Shown: in pieces, positions 31,490 through 40,865 of the stretch
Layout of the letters: every line of letters begins with the position of its first letter
Numbering within the stretch: position 1 is the first letter of the stretch
Source: JAQVSH01 sp964451605
GTDB taxonomy: Bacteria > Bacteroidota > Bacteroidia > Bacteroidales > UBA4181
Direction: 5' to 3'
DNA length: 64,000 nt
NCBI GenBank assembly: GCA_964451605.1
Contig: CAYVJA010000004.1
Coordinates: 1 to 64,000, forward strand
Translations under genes and position numbers: made by a program
The notes under the pieces: generated by a model
The model's database searches: none
Told to the model about the DNA's origin: nothing
Seen by the model: only the letters and a program-made list of their open reading frames with translations

Positions 31490-33544
31490 ATGACTAAACA
31501 AAATCAGGAAAAGGAAGAATTACCTTTGAATCCCGAACTCGAATCGGCAGAGGCTGTTGAAGAGGTAGAAGAGCAGGAAGAAATGGAAGAAACCGACGAA
31601 TTGGCCGATGAGGCCGATGAGGATGAGGAGATCTTCGAAGATGGCGATGATGAGGTAGTTGACCAGATCCGCAAACTGAAGAAAGAAGAGCTTTCGCTCG
31701 AAAATTTTAACTGGGACACCTACAGTAACAAACCCAATCTCTATTCGGCCGACCAGCGCCAGGAGATGATTGCAAAGTACGACAGAACCCTGTCGGCTAT
31801 TACCGAAAATGAAGTGGTTGACGGAACCGTGACCGCCCTGAACAAGCGTGAGGTTCTGATTAATATCGGCTATAAATCGGAAGGGATTGTAAGTATGGCA
31901 GAATTCCGCTATAACCCCAATCTGAAGATTGGCGATAAAGTGGAAGTATATGTCGAAAGCGCTGAAGACAAAAAAGGTCAGCTGCTTCTTTCGCATAAGA
32001 AAGCCCGTACCATCCGTTCGTGGGATCGTGTTAACGCAGCCCTGGCCAACGACGAAATTATTACCGGTTACATTAAATGCCGTACCAAAGGCGGTATGAT
32101 TGTAGATGTATTCGGCATTGAAGCTTTCCTTCCCGGCTCGCAGATTGATGTGAAGCCCATTCGCGACTACGATGCGTATGTTGGAAAGACTACCGAGTTT
32201 AAGGTTGTGAAAATTAACCACGAATTCAAGAATGTGGTGGTTTCGCACAAGGCGCTTATTGAGGCTGAACTCGAACAGCAGAAGAAAGAGATTATTGCCA
32301 AACTCGAAAAAGGCCAGATCCTTGAAGGGACTGTTAAGAACATCACTTCGTATGGTGTATTTATTGACCTTGGCGGTGTCGACGGTTTGGTTCATATTAC
32401 CGATCTCTCCTGGGGCCGCGTATCGCATCCCGAAGAGATTGTTCAACTTGACCAGAAACTCAATGTGGTTATCCTCGATTTCGACGATGCCAAGAAGAGA
32501 ATTGCACTGGGCCTGAAGCAGCTGACTCCTCATCCCTGGGATTCGCTCGATGCTTCGCTGAAGGTTGGTGATAAGATTAAAGGCAAGGTGGTTGTGATTG
32601 CCGATTATGGTGCATTTGTGGAGATTGCTCCCGGTGTTGAAGGATTGATCCATGTATCGGAAATGTCGTGGTCGCAGCACCTGCGCAGCGCACAAGAGTT
32701 CCTGAAAGTGGGCGATATTGTTGAAGCCCAAATTCTTACCCTGGATCGTGAAGACAGGAAGATGTCGTTGGGTATCAAACAACTCAAATCGGATCCCTGG
32801 GATAACATCGAAACCAAATATGCCGTTACTTCCAAGCACTCTGCCAAAGTTCGCAACTTCACCAACTTCGGTGTGTTTGTAGAAATTGAAGAGGGCGTTG
32901 ACGGTTTGATCCACATTTCCGATTTAAGCTGGACCCGCAAGATCAAACATCCTGCAGAGTTCACCCAGATTGGAGAGATTATCGATGTAGTTGTACTGGA
33001 AATCGACAAGGAAAATCGCAGATTGAGCCTGGGTCACAAACAACTCGAAGAGAATCCCTGGGATGTCTTTGAAACCATCTTTTCGGTTGACTCCGTTCAT
33101 GAAGGTACAGTAGTTGAGGTGATGGAAAAAGGCGCTGTCGTAGCACTTCCTTACGGTGTTGAAGGCTTTGTAACGCCCAAACATCTGGTTAAAGAGGATG
33201 GTACCACCGCTAAGGTCGACGAGAAGCTGCAATTCAAGGTGATTGAGTTTAATAAGTCGGCAAAACGGATTATTCTTTCACACAGTCGCATCTTCGAAGA
33301 TGTGAAGAAGGCCGAAGAGAGAGTTGCCAAAAAGAGCGACGAATCCGATAGCAAAAAGGCTGTTAAGAAGTTGAAAACCTCGCTCGAGAAGACCACTTTC
33401 GGTGATATCACCGAACTGGCTGCGCTGAAAGAGGAGATGGAAGAGCAAGCCAAGCAGGGATTGAAAGATCGCGCCCGCAAAGCTGCCGAGAAAACTTCTG
33501 CGAAAGAGGAAGAGGCTGCCGACGAGGAGGATACCAATGCCTAA
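31490..33544 (+). CDS. rpsA: 30S ribosomal protein S1
   Basis: 684 residues. S1 binds mRNA on the small ribosomal subunit; in a phylum with few Shine-Dalgarno sites it matters for start selection. A very acidic N-terminal tail (residues about 5-55, runs of E and D) precedes six S1 repeats of about 70 residues, e.g. GQILEGTVKNITSYGVFIDL, GDKIKGKVVVIADYGAFVEI, and a last divergent one. The C-terminal about 80 residues are Lys/Glu-rich and probably disordered or coiled. Both tails make it longer than the classical 557-residue form. Confidence 0.96.
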   Translation: MTKQNQEKEELPLNPELESAEAVEEVEEQEEMEETDELADEADEDEEIFEDGDDEVVDQIRKLKKEELSLENFNWDTYSNKPNLYSADQRQEMIAKYDRTLSAITENEVVDGTVTALNKREVLINIGYKSEGIVSMAEFRYNPNLKIGDKVEVYVESAEDKKGQLLLSHKKARTIRSWDRVNAALANDEIITGYIKCRTKGGMIVDVFGIEAFLPGSQIDVKPIRDYDAYVGKTTEFKVVKINHEFKNVVVSHKALIEAELEQQKKEIIAKLEKGQILEGTVKNITSYGVFIDLGGVDGLVHITDLSWGRVSHPEEIVQLDQKLNVVILDFDDAKKRIALGLKQLTPHPWDSLDASLKVGDKIKGKVVVIADYGAFVEIAPGVEGLIHVSEMSWSQHLRSAQEFLKVGDIVEAQILTLDREDRKMSLGIKQLKSDPWDNIETKYAVTSKHSAKVRNFTNFGVFVEIEEGVDGLIHISDLSWTRKIKHPAEFTQIGEIIDVVVLEIDKENRRLSLGHKQLEENPWDVFETIFSVDSVHEGTVVEVMEKGAVVALPYGVEGFVTPKHLVKEDGTTAKVDEKLQFKVIEFNKSAKRIILSHSRIFEDVKKAEERVAKKSDESDSKKAVKKLKTSLEKTTFGDITELAALKEEMEEQAKQGLKDRARKAAEKTSAKEEEAADEEDTNA

Positions 33545-33556
33545 GTAGTGTTTTCC

Positions 33557-33907
33557 ATGAAGGTGGAAACACACATATTGTCACATTACACACGAGTGGC
33601 CGTTTCAGGTTCTGAACTTGACGCGAGCCACTCGCGTGTTTTAAAAGAGGAGCTGCTCCGATTGAACCAACAGGGGGTAAAATATCTGATGGTCGATCTT
33701 TCGGAGGTAACGACAATAGATGATAACGGGCTGGGCGTTCTGTTAATCGGTGCCCGATTATGTCGCAATACCGGCGGCAGGCTTGTTACCGTAATCACCT
33801 CTCCTTCCGCCCTGGCCCGAATAGCGGAAAAGGAGTTGGCGGAGGTGCTGACACTGTTTATGCGCAGGGAGGAGGGGGAAACCTTCTTAAGTGCTCTAGT
33901 GCTCTAA
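33557..33907 (+). CDS. STAS-domain protein (anti-sigma factor antagonist-like) with Asp at the phospho-serine position
   Basis: 116 residues from ATG 33557 (a GTG at 33548 would add three). Fold of SpoIIAA-like STAS proteins: VAVSGSELDASHSRVLKEEL, YLMVDLSEVTTIDDNGLGVLLIG, then the ARLCRNTGG helix. The phosphorylated Ser of the D-S-S-G-L motif is replaced: residues 55-58 read D-D-N-G, so Asp56 occupies the acceptor place. It would not be controlled by Ser phosphorylation in the usual way. Its last codons and TAA stop are supplied by an octamer repeat array. It follows rpsA by 12 bases and may share its transcript. Confidence 0.85.
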   Translation: MKVETHILSHYTRVAVSGSELDASHSRVLKEELLRLNQQGVKYLMVDLSEVTTIDDNGLGVLLIGARLCRNTGGRLVTVITSPSALARIAEKELAEVLTLFMRREEGETFLSALVL

Positions 33908-33960
33908 TGCTGCGCTGCGCGCAACAGACCATTCACCATTTACCATTAACCATATAATAG
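33887..33960. repeat. Octamer array with core (copy F)
   Basis: Units ending in AGTGCT/AATGCT run from 33887 to 33911, then a core variant GCGCTGCGCGC, then CATTCACCATTTACCATTAACC, the reverse complement of the ATGGTTAATGG stretch of copy C. The array encodes the end of the STAS protein and its stop codon, and the repeat ends just before the rnz start. Confidence 0.85.
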
Positions 33961-33961
33961 G

Positions 33962-34975
33962 GTGGAATTTCGCGTTTCTGTGTTGGGTTGTGGCTCGGCG
34001 TTTCCTTCGCCGAGACGATATGCTTCGTCGCAGTTGGTGCAGGCCGATGGGAATTACTTTCTGATGGACTGTGGTGAGGGGGCTCAGTTGCAATTGCGCA
34101 GGTTTGGACTGAAGATGCAGCGGATTCAGCATGTGCTGATTTCGCATATTCACGGGGATCATGTTTTTGGTCTTCCGGGTCTGCTCTCTACCTTTAATTT
34201 GTTGGGCAGGAAGAGCGATCTCCATATCTATGCTCATGCTGAGTTGAGAAAACCGCTTATGCAGAATGTCTACTCTTTTATGCATGAGTTGACGTACCGT
34301 ATCATTTTTCATACGTTGTCGAAAACCGAGAAGGTTTTGCTTTATGAGGACCGAAAATGGGAGGTGTTCTCGTTTCCTCTGGTACACAGGATTCCGGTTT
34401 GTGGTTTTTTTATCCGACAGAAGCCGGCTTTGCCGCATCTGCGAAAGTTGGTCAGGGAACGCTATGAGATTCCTTCTTATCAGATACCTCTGATTAAGGC
34501 CGGAGCCGATTTTACCACTCAATCCGGTGAGGTGATTGCGAATAGTGAGCTGACGCTTCCCGCTTCGCCTTCCTCTTCGTATGCCTATTGCACCGATACG
34601 TTGCCTTTGGCCGGGGCCGTCCCTTTCTATGCCGGATCTACTTTGCTCTATCACGAAGCCACATTTTTGGAGTCGGATCGTTCGCTGGCCGAAGCTACCT
34701 TTCACTCTACAGCAGCCGATGCCGGGCGGCTTGCTTCGGCTGCAGGGGCCTCTTGTCTGATGTTGGGTCACTATTCTGCACGCTATCCGGACACAGCTCT
34801 GCTGGTTGACGAAGCCAAGGCGAGCTTTCCCAATGTGATTGCGGCATCTGATGGACTTCAGCTGGAAATTTCGAAAGGTGCAGTCACCTCTGTTTGCTTT
34901 TTAAAGCCCTCTGCATATGCAGGGAACCAGGGCTCTTCGGGCGATGATCCGGGCGAGAATCAGTTGCCGGAATAA
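33962..34975 (+). CDS. rnz: Ribonuclease Z
   Basis: 337 residues from GTG 33962 (no suitable ATG). This metallo-beta-lactamase-fold endonuclease trims tRNA 3' ends. It shows the N-terminal FRVSVLGCGSAFPSPRRY, CGEGAQLQLRR, zinc motif SHIHGDHVFGLPGLL, YCTDTLP, YHEATFLES and GHYSARYPD. The last about 30 residues are a Gly/Ser-rich tail; the 3' end overlaps the convergent ftsE gene by 16 bases. One tRNA-Leu in this window lacks an encoded CCA, the kind of precursor RNase Z handles. Confidence 0.94.
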   Translation: MEFRVSVLGCGSAFPSPRRYASSQLVQADGNYFLMDCGEGAQLQLRRFGLKMQRIQHVLISHIHGDHVFGLPGLLSTFNLLGRKSDLHIYAHAELRKPLMQNVYSFMHELTYRIIFHTLSKTEKVLLYEDRKWEVFSFPLVHRIPVCGFFIRQKPALPHLRKLVRERYEIPSYQIPLIKAGADFTTQSGEVIANSELTLPASPSSSYAYCTDTLPLAGAVPFYAGSTLLYHEATFLESDRSLAEATFHSTAADAGRLASAAGASCLMLGHYSARYPDTALLVDEAKASFPNVIAASDGLQLEISKGAVTSVCFLKPSAYAGNQGSSGDDPGENQLPE

Positions 34976-35763
34976 TCTTTCCATCCCTCTTTTCTTGTAT
35001 CTGTCTCTTGGTCCTGGTGCGAGAATTCCATCGAGAATTCGCGTATCAGGGCTTCGAAATCGGTCTCTTCGCCGGGGTTCCGTGTAAGGGAGAGTTCGCA
35101 ATTGGCACAGCGGTAGGTGGGATAGGGGTAGCGGGTTAACAGGGAATAGTTGTGCGTGGCAACTACTACGGCCTTCCCTTCCTGTTGCAGTTGACTGAGC
35201 AGATCCATCACTTCGAACGACGAGTCGGGATCGAGATTCCCAGTGGGTTCGTCGGCCAGAATGAGGACAGGGTCGTTTAAGAGTGCCCGGGCAACGCAGA
35301 GGCGTTGCTGTTCGCCCCCGGATAATTGGTGAGGCATTTTAAAGGCTTTGGTCAGCAGCCCTACACGTTGCAATACCTCCTGAATCTTATTTTCAATCTG
35401 TTTCTGCGCAACCCAACCGGTGGCACGCAGAACAAATTCGAGGTTTTCACCGGCAGTACGGTCGGAGAGAAGTCGGAAGTCCTGAAAGACAATCCCGATT
35501 TTTCGCCGAAGATAGGGGATTTGTGCAGGACGAATATGGCACAGGTCGAACCCGCATACAGTGGCTTTTCCCTGGGTTACCGGCAGTTCCGCAATCAGGG
35601 TCTTGATCAGCGATGATTTTCCTTCGCCTACCCTGCCAATAATGAAGAGAAAGTCGCCTCTCTGCACATCGATGTCGACATCTTTCAAAACCAAATTCTG
35701 GTCGCGGTATATGCTTACCTTACGCAACGAGATAAGCGGGTCGGCAGGGGTGATGTGATCCAT
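34960..35763 (-). CDS. ftsE: Cell-division ABC transporter ATP-binding protein FtsE
   Basis: 267 residues. FtsE with FtsX forms a membrane complex controlling cell-wall hydrolases at the septum. Walker A GRVGEGKSS (residues about 43-51), Q-loop in IGIVFQDFRLLSDRTAGENL, signature LSGGEQQRL, Walker B LILADEPTGNLD and the H-loop VVVATHNY. The C-terminal about 60 residues (Cys pair in YRCANCEL and an acidic tail) go beyond a standard FtsE. ftsX is not in this window, so the assignment rests on sequence. Confidence 0.85.
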   Translation of the reverse strand: MDHITPADPLISLRKVSIYRDQNLVLKDVDIDVQRGDFLFIIGRVGEGKSSLIKTLIAELPVTQGKATVCGFDLCHIRPAQIPYLRRKIGIVFQDFRLLSDRTAGENLEFVLRATGWVAQKQIENKIQEVLQRVGLLTKAFKMPHQLSGGEQQRLCVARALLNDPVLILADEPTGNLDPDSSFEVMDLLSQLQQEGKAVVVATHNYSLLTRYPYPTYRCANCELSLTRNPGEETDFEALIREFSMEFSHQDQETDTRKEGWKDYSGN

Positions 35764-36007
35764 ATGCTGTTAAAATGCCAGGGTTACGATGGTCCCGAAA
35801 GGTGTATCGGGATGACAGTATGCAAATGTATGAAATTGAATGGGAATCCCGCTTCGAAAAGCCCGGTTTCTATGCCATTCCTGTACGTTAAATCGTGCCG
35901 GAGTTGTGGAAAATTCGTTCCTTTTCCGTACCTTTACAGACTGTATACAGGCCGGTTATCGGGCTTGAAGGCACACTCTTTTGCCGGGTTTTACTAATAT
36001 ATTATTC

Positions 36008-39000
36008 ATGGCCACACACAAATTGCTCATTACGTTATGGCTGGGTATACTGGCGGGTTTTTTGCCCCTGACGGCCCAACAAACTCCGGGGCGGGAGCCT
36101 CATGCAGCAACTATTCGCGAAGCGTCCGATTTGTACGAGGCCGGTCAGTTTGGTCAGGCTCTCAGGTTATTCAACAAGTTGTCGGTTGAACCGGCAAACA
36201 GCTATGTGGCTGAACAGGCCCGTTTTCTCGGTCTGTTATGCCAGCTTGAACTGCAGCACCCCGATGCCGCCGAAAAACTCTCTTCGTATCTGCTGGCCTC
36301 ACCGCAGTCGCCCTATCTGTCGAAAGGGGCTTTCGCCCTGGGTCATGCCGCTTTTATTCAGCGCGATTATCTAAAGGCTGAAGAGTGGTTTGCCAAGGTC
36401 GACCGGAATCTGGTGCCTTACCGCGATTTGGAAGATTATCTTTTCGAATCGGGCTACTCATTATTTCAGAATGGTAAATTCGATCAGGCCATTAACTGGT
36501 TCGAGGAGTTGGCAGGAAGTGTATCGGTGTATAATTCTGCTGCCATTTACTATCTGGCTCATATCGATTTTTCGAAAGGGCGGCTTGCCAATGCACTTAA
36601 CGGATACCGGCGGTTGGAAAAGGATCCCGGGTTTGGCAAGATTGTCCCTTTTTCCATCACCCAGATCTATTATATGCAGGCCGATTACCGGAAGGTTATC
36701 GAGTATGGAACGGCATCGCTTGCTTTGGTTTCGCAAGAACAGCGGGGTGAGTTATCGGGAATGATCGGTTCGGCCCATTTTCAGCTTGCCGACTATGCAT
36801 CTGCCCTTCCGTTGCTTCTGGAAAGTGTCTCGTCGGGTTCGCCCGGTGAGGAGATCTACTATCAGTTGGGCTATTCGGCCTATCGGGCAAATCGGTTCGA
36901 TGTGGCTGCGACCTATCTGGAAAAGGTGTCGGCCGTGGATAGCCCCATCGGTCAGAATGCTCTCTATTACCTTGCCGACTGTTACATCCGTAAAGGGGAA
37001 AAGAACCGTGCCCGGCTTGCTTTTGCTTCGGCATCGCGTATGAGCTACGATAAGGCGCTCCAGGAGGATGCTGCATATCAGTCGGCTGTGGTTAATTTTG
37101 AGTTGGGCTTTTCGCCTTTTAACGAGATTGTCAATTCGTTCGAAGAGTTTTTGAAGGTCTATCCCGCTTCCTCCAGAAGGGAGGAGGTGTATAAACATTT
37201 GGTGGCGGCTTATACGCAGTCGAAAAATTATGGCGCCGCTTTGGAATCGCTCGATAAGATACCGGTTAAGGATGCCGCAATGGAGAGAGCTTCTCAGAAG
37301 GTTGCTCTCTTTCATGGATTAGAACTATTTAATGATCAGCAGTTTGTGCAAGCTCAGGCACTCTTCGACCGTTCGCTTCAATACGCCCGTTATGATGCCG
37401 AACTGGAGGCCCGGGCAATCTTTTGGAAGGCAGAGGCTCTCTATCGGTCAGGTAATGATGCTGAAGCCGGAAGGCTTTTCCGACAGTTCCTTTCTCTGCG
37501 TAATGTGGCACGGCTGCCGGAGTATCAAACGGTCTATTACAATTATGCCTATACCGGGTTTAATACCAAGGATTATTCGTTGGCACTCGATGGGTTTACT
37601 CGTTTTGTGCAGTCGCCCGGAGCAGAAACCGAGCTGGTGGCCGATGCCTGGAACCGGATTGCCGACTGCCACTTTATGGCCGGATCGTTTACCCGTGCCA
37701 TAGAGGGGTATGATAAGGCCGTCTCGTACGGCACTGCCGCGGCCGATTATGCCCTCTTTCAGAAGGCCATTGCGCAGGGGCTTTCGCGCGACTACAACGG
37801 AAAATATGAGACACTTCGCCGATTGGTGAGTACCTATCCCCAGTCGGGTCATCTGCCTGCTTCTCTCTTTGAGCAGGCGAAAAGTCTGGTAGTCCTGAAT
37901 CAGCCGGAACAAGCTGCCTTGCTGTATAAGCAACTTCTGGAGAAATACCCTCAGAGCCCTTTCTCCGGCAGAGCCTATAACGACCTGGCCCTGATAGCCT
38001 ATAATGCCGGAAGAAATCAGGAGGCCATTGATTATTACAAGAAGGTGGTTACCCTCTTCCCCAATTCGCAAGATGCACGAAGCGCCCTTTTGGGTATGAA
38101 AACCGTCTATGTCGATGCCAACGGTGCCGACGAATACATCCGCTATGTAGAGTCGCTTCAAGGAGGCATGGCTAATATTACTCCCAACGAGCAGGAGGAG
38201 TTGCTGTTTCAATCGGCCGAACAGGCCTATATGGCAGCCGATTATTCTAAGGCTACTGCCTTGCTGGAGGGTTTTCTGCAACGTTTTTCATCCGGACCCT
38301 ATTCGCCCAATGCGCACTACTATCTGGGCGATTGCCTTTTCCGTAGCGGGAATCAGGCTGCTGCACTGCAGCATTTCGAAACCACAGCCTCCGGCAGGAA
38401 CTCCTTTACCGAACAGGCACTCCTGGTTGCCTCTCGTATCCGTTTTTCGGAGAAGCAGTATGAGGCCGCTCTGGCACACTATCTGCGCCTGACTGCCGAG
38501 GCTGAAATTGCCGAGAACCGATCGGAAGCCGTGGTAGGCAAGATGCGTTGTTACTATCTGTTGAAACGCTATCCTGAGGCAGCTCCTGCCGCCGAATCGG
38601 TGTTGACTACGGGTGCTCCTTCGGAGGAGATCAGACGTGAAGCCATCTTTGTGAAGGCAAAATCACTTTTAGCCGGCGGAAATCAGAATGGTGCTCTCAC
38701 CGAATTCCGGAAATTGGGGAACGAGACGAACAGTGCGGAGGGAGCCGAAGCGAAGTTCCGCGTGGCTGAGATTCTCTTTGCCCGCCAGAATTATGACGAA
38801 GCCGAAAAGCTGGTCTTTGAATTTGCCGACAAAGGGACGCGTCATCTTTATTGGATGGGGCAGGCATTTTTGCTGCTTAGCGATGTGTATATCGCTAAGA
38901 AAGATAATTTTCAGGCGCTTCATACCCTGAAGAGTATCATAGAGAATTATGAGAATAAGAGCGACGGGGTAATTGAGGCTGCCAAAGTGAAGTTGCAGAA

Positions 39001-39070
39001 GGTCGAGGCACAGGCCGCTGCCGAAAGCGCTCAACAAAGCCGTGATGTCGAGATTAATCTGAACAAGTAA
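36008..39070 (+). CDS. Large exported tetratricopeptide-repeat protein
   Basis: 1020 residues from ATG 36008. A signal peptide (LLITLWLGILAGFLPLTAQ) is followed by TPR-type helical repeats along nearly the full length: for example EASDLYEAGQFGQALRLFNKL, YQLGYSAYRANRFDVAATYLEKV, ALIAYNAGRNQEAIDYYKKVV (starting LAL) and HYYLGDCLFRSGNQAAALQHFE. Such proteins are periplasmic scaffolds. It is followed after 15 bases by an outer-membrane barrel gene, and the pair probably works together in outer-membrane assembly or uptake. No enzyme motif seen. Confidence 0.85.
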   Translation: MATHKLLITLWLGILAGFLPLTAQQTPGREPHAATIREASDLYEAGQFGQALRLFNKLSVEPANSYVAEQARFLGLLCQLELQHPDAAEKLSSYLLASPQSPYLSKGAFALGHAAFIQRDYLKAEEWFAKVDRNLVPYRDLEDYLFESGYSLFQNGKFDQAINWFEELAGSVSVYNSAAIYYLAHIDFSKGRLANALNGYRRLEKDPGFGKIVPFSITQIYYMQADYRKVIEYGTASLALVSQEQRGELSGMIGSAHFQLADYASALPLLLESVSSGSPGEEIYYQLGYSAYRANRFDVAATYLEKVSAVDSPIGQNALYYLADCYIRKGEKNRARLAFASASRMSYDKALQEDAAYQSAVVNFELGFSPFNEIVNSFEEFLKVYPASSRREEVYKHLVAAYTQSKNYGAALESLDKIPVKDAAMERASQKVALFHGLELFNDQQFVQAQALFDRSLQYARYDAELEARAIFWKAEALYRSGNDAEAGRLFRQFLSLRNVARLPEYQTVYYNYAYTGFNTKDYSLALDGFTRFVQSPGAETELVADAWNRIADCHFMAGSFTRAIEGYDKAVSYGTAAADYALFQKAIAQGLSRDYNGKYETLRRLVSTYPQSGHLPASLFEQAKSLVVLNQPEQAALLYKQLLEKYPQSPFSGRAYNDLALIAYNAGRNQEAIDYYKKVVTLFPNSQDARSALLGMKTVYVDANGADEYIRYVESLQGGMANITPNEQEELLFQSAEQAYMAADYSKATALLEGFLQRFSSGPYSPNAHYYLGDCLFRSGNQAAALQHFETTASGRNSFTEQALLVASRIRFSEKQYEAALAHYLRLTAEAEIAENRSEAVVGKMRCYYLLKRYPEAAPAAESVLTTGAPSEEIRREAIFVKAKSLLAGGNQNGALTEFRKLGNETNSAEGAEAKFRVAEILFARQNYDEAEKLVFEFADKGTRHLYWMGQAFLLLSDVYIAKKDNFQALHTLKSIIENYENKSDGVIEAAKVKLQKVEAQAAAESAQQSRDVEINLNK

Positions 39071-39085
39071 TAGAACCTCAGCGAT

Positions 39086-40822
39086 ATGATGAAAAATCAG
39101 ATATTTCAGGCAGCTCTTTTGGGGTCACTGCTTCTGTTTGCCGGCCATCTTACAAAGTTGTCTGCGCAGGTTGCCCAGAATGGGGAGCAGCTCAATAAGG
39201 AGGTGGAGGTTGTAAAACCCTATACGCCCGATGTAGCCGATGTCAGGAAGATTAGTCGTCTTCCCCGGATTACCGATACGGTTTGGGTTCGTCCTACATT
39301 TGGCTATTCGTTGCTTTCCGGGGTGGCTCCTTCGGTATATCGTCCTGTGGCTGCCAGTCCGGTTAAAATTCTCCCTCCCGAACTGCCTGCACTGTATAAG
39401 GGATTTGCCCGGATTGGTGCTGCCAATTATTCCTCGCCGCTGGTTGAACTTTTCCTTCATTCCGGCCGTTCCGACAGCCGCGAGTTTGGGGCTTCGGTAC
39501 GACATGCCTCTTCGTTTGGAAAAATTTCGCTTGGTAACGGGATAAAGCAGCGAGCTCCTTTCGGGACTACTGCACTGGAGGGATTTGCACGCAGATACCT
39601 CCCTATTTCCACTCTGAGCGCCGATGCTGGGTTTTCGCACCAATTTGTGAGTTATTATGGCGTGAACCCGCTGCTATTCTCTACCGATCCTCCCATCCTG
39701 GAGATGCCGCTTTCTACCGGAAAAATAGGGCAAAACTTTTGGAAGGGCTGGTTGAGCGGTTCGATCCAGAGTCCCCCTCGTGAGGGCTTCAACTATCTCC
39801 TCTCGTTACAGTCGTCGGTGTTGAATGATAAGTTCGGTTATTTCGAAAATGTGTCGAAGATGGCCTTTCTGCTGGGTTCCTCCTCCGATCGGCTCGACTG
39901 GGGAATGGAGGGAGATGTTGAGCTCTTCTTCCGTAATAAGGATTTTGAGCCCATGCCTCGCCAGATGCAAAACTATTCACTGGTTCCCTACTTCCGTATC
40001 CGTAATGAGGAGATAGATTTTAAGGCAGGGGTGCGAACTACGCTTGCCGGAACAGAAGGTGATCAAAAATTCTATCTCTTTCCCAAGGTCAACCTCGATC
40101 TGTTGTTAGGGGGGCCTTCTCTCCATCTGTTCGGAATCCTGGGCGGTGGAGTACAGACCAATTCCTATACTTCGATTCTGGAAAAGAATCCTTTTGTCTA
40201 TCCCGGACAAATTAACGGCAATTCCATTGAGTATCTTGATGCCCTCGCCGGCATCCGGGGTGATGTGGGGTCGGTATTCCAGTTTCGTTTTGGCGTAGGG
40301 TATGCCATCTGGAAGGATTATCTCTTCTTTGCCAATATCGATGCCCCTGATCAAATCGATACCTGGGCCGATAATGCCTTTGTCCCGGTTCTGGATGATG
40401 TGAACCGATTTGTGGTGAACAGTGAATTCTCAGTGACCTGGACCGACTTTCTTAGTAGTGTCGTAGGGGGAAATATCTACCATTGGGATACAGATCAGTT
40501 GCCCTTTGCGCCTCATATGCCCGACTGGGATCTCTCATTGTCGGTTAAGTACCAGTATGATATCCGATTTTTTGCCACCTTGCAGGGAACGGCAATGGGC
40601 GAACGAACCGCATTCAGTGTCCGTTCGTTCGATGGAGCCGATACGCCTGCGTTGCCTCTCGATTCGGAGATTGATTTGAATCTTCTCCTGAAGTATCAGC
40701 TCAACGATCGGTTTGGCATCTTTCTGAATGGATACAATCTTTCGAATCATAAGCAGTATTTGTGGAACTTCTTTCCCTCACAGGGGCTTCAGATTCAAGG
40801 GGGGGTAACCATCACTTTTTAA
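39086..40822 (+). CDS. Outer-membrane beta-barrel protein
   Basis: 578 residues (ATG 39086 or the adjacent 39089). Signal peptide to about residue 27 (LLLFAGHLTKLSAQ). A short periplasmic segment NKEVEVVKPYTPDVADVRKISRLPRITDT precedes a barrel of alternating aromatic strands ending in GGVTITF with terminal Phe, the usual BAM recognition end. No TonB plug domain is visible, so it resembles plugless barrels annotated as TonB-dependent-receptor-like. It is paired with the TPR gene upstream. Confidence 0.82.
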   Translation: MMKNQIFQAALLGSLLLFAGHLTKLSAQVAQNGEQLNKEVEVVKPYTPDVADVRKISRLPRITDTVWVRPTFGYSLLSGVAPSVYRPVAASPVKILPPELPALYKGFARIGAANYSSPLVELFLHSGRSDSREFGASVRHASSFGKISLGNGIKQRAPFGTTALEGFARRYLPISTLSADAGFSHQFVSYYGVNPLLFSTDPPILEMPLSTGKIGQNFWKGWLSGSIQSPPREGFNYLLSLQSSVLNDKFGYFENVSKMAFLLGSSSDRLDWGMEGDVELFFRNKDFEPMPRQMQNYSLVPYFRIRNEEIDFKAGVRTTLAGTEGDQKFYLFPKVNLDLLLGGPSLHLFGILGGGVQTNSYTSILEKNPFVYPGQINGNSIEYLDALAGIRGDVGSVFQFRFGVGYAIWKDYLFFANIDAPDQIDTWADNAFVPVLDDVNRFVVNSEFSVTWTDFLSSVVGGNIYHWDTDQLPFAPHMPDWDLSLSVKYQYDIRFFATLQGTAMGERTAFSVRSFDGADTPALPLDSEIDLNLLLKYQLNDRFGIFLNGYNLSNHKQYLWNFFPSQGLQIQGGVTITF

Positions 40823-40865
40823 CCGACTACTCAATAGTTATTATCTTCAATTACGATTGCACTAT

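Noticed and set aside
31520..32914. 464-residue minus-strand frame opposite rpsA
   Set aside because: Shadow of a strongly coding plus-strand gene; no domain character.
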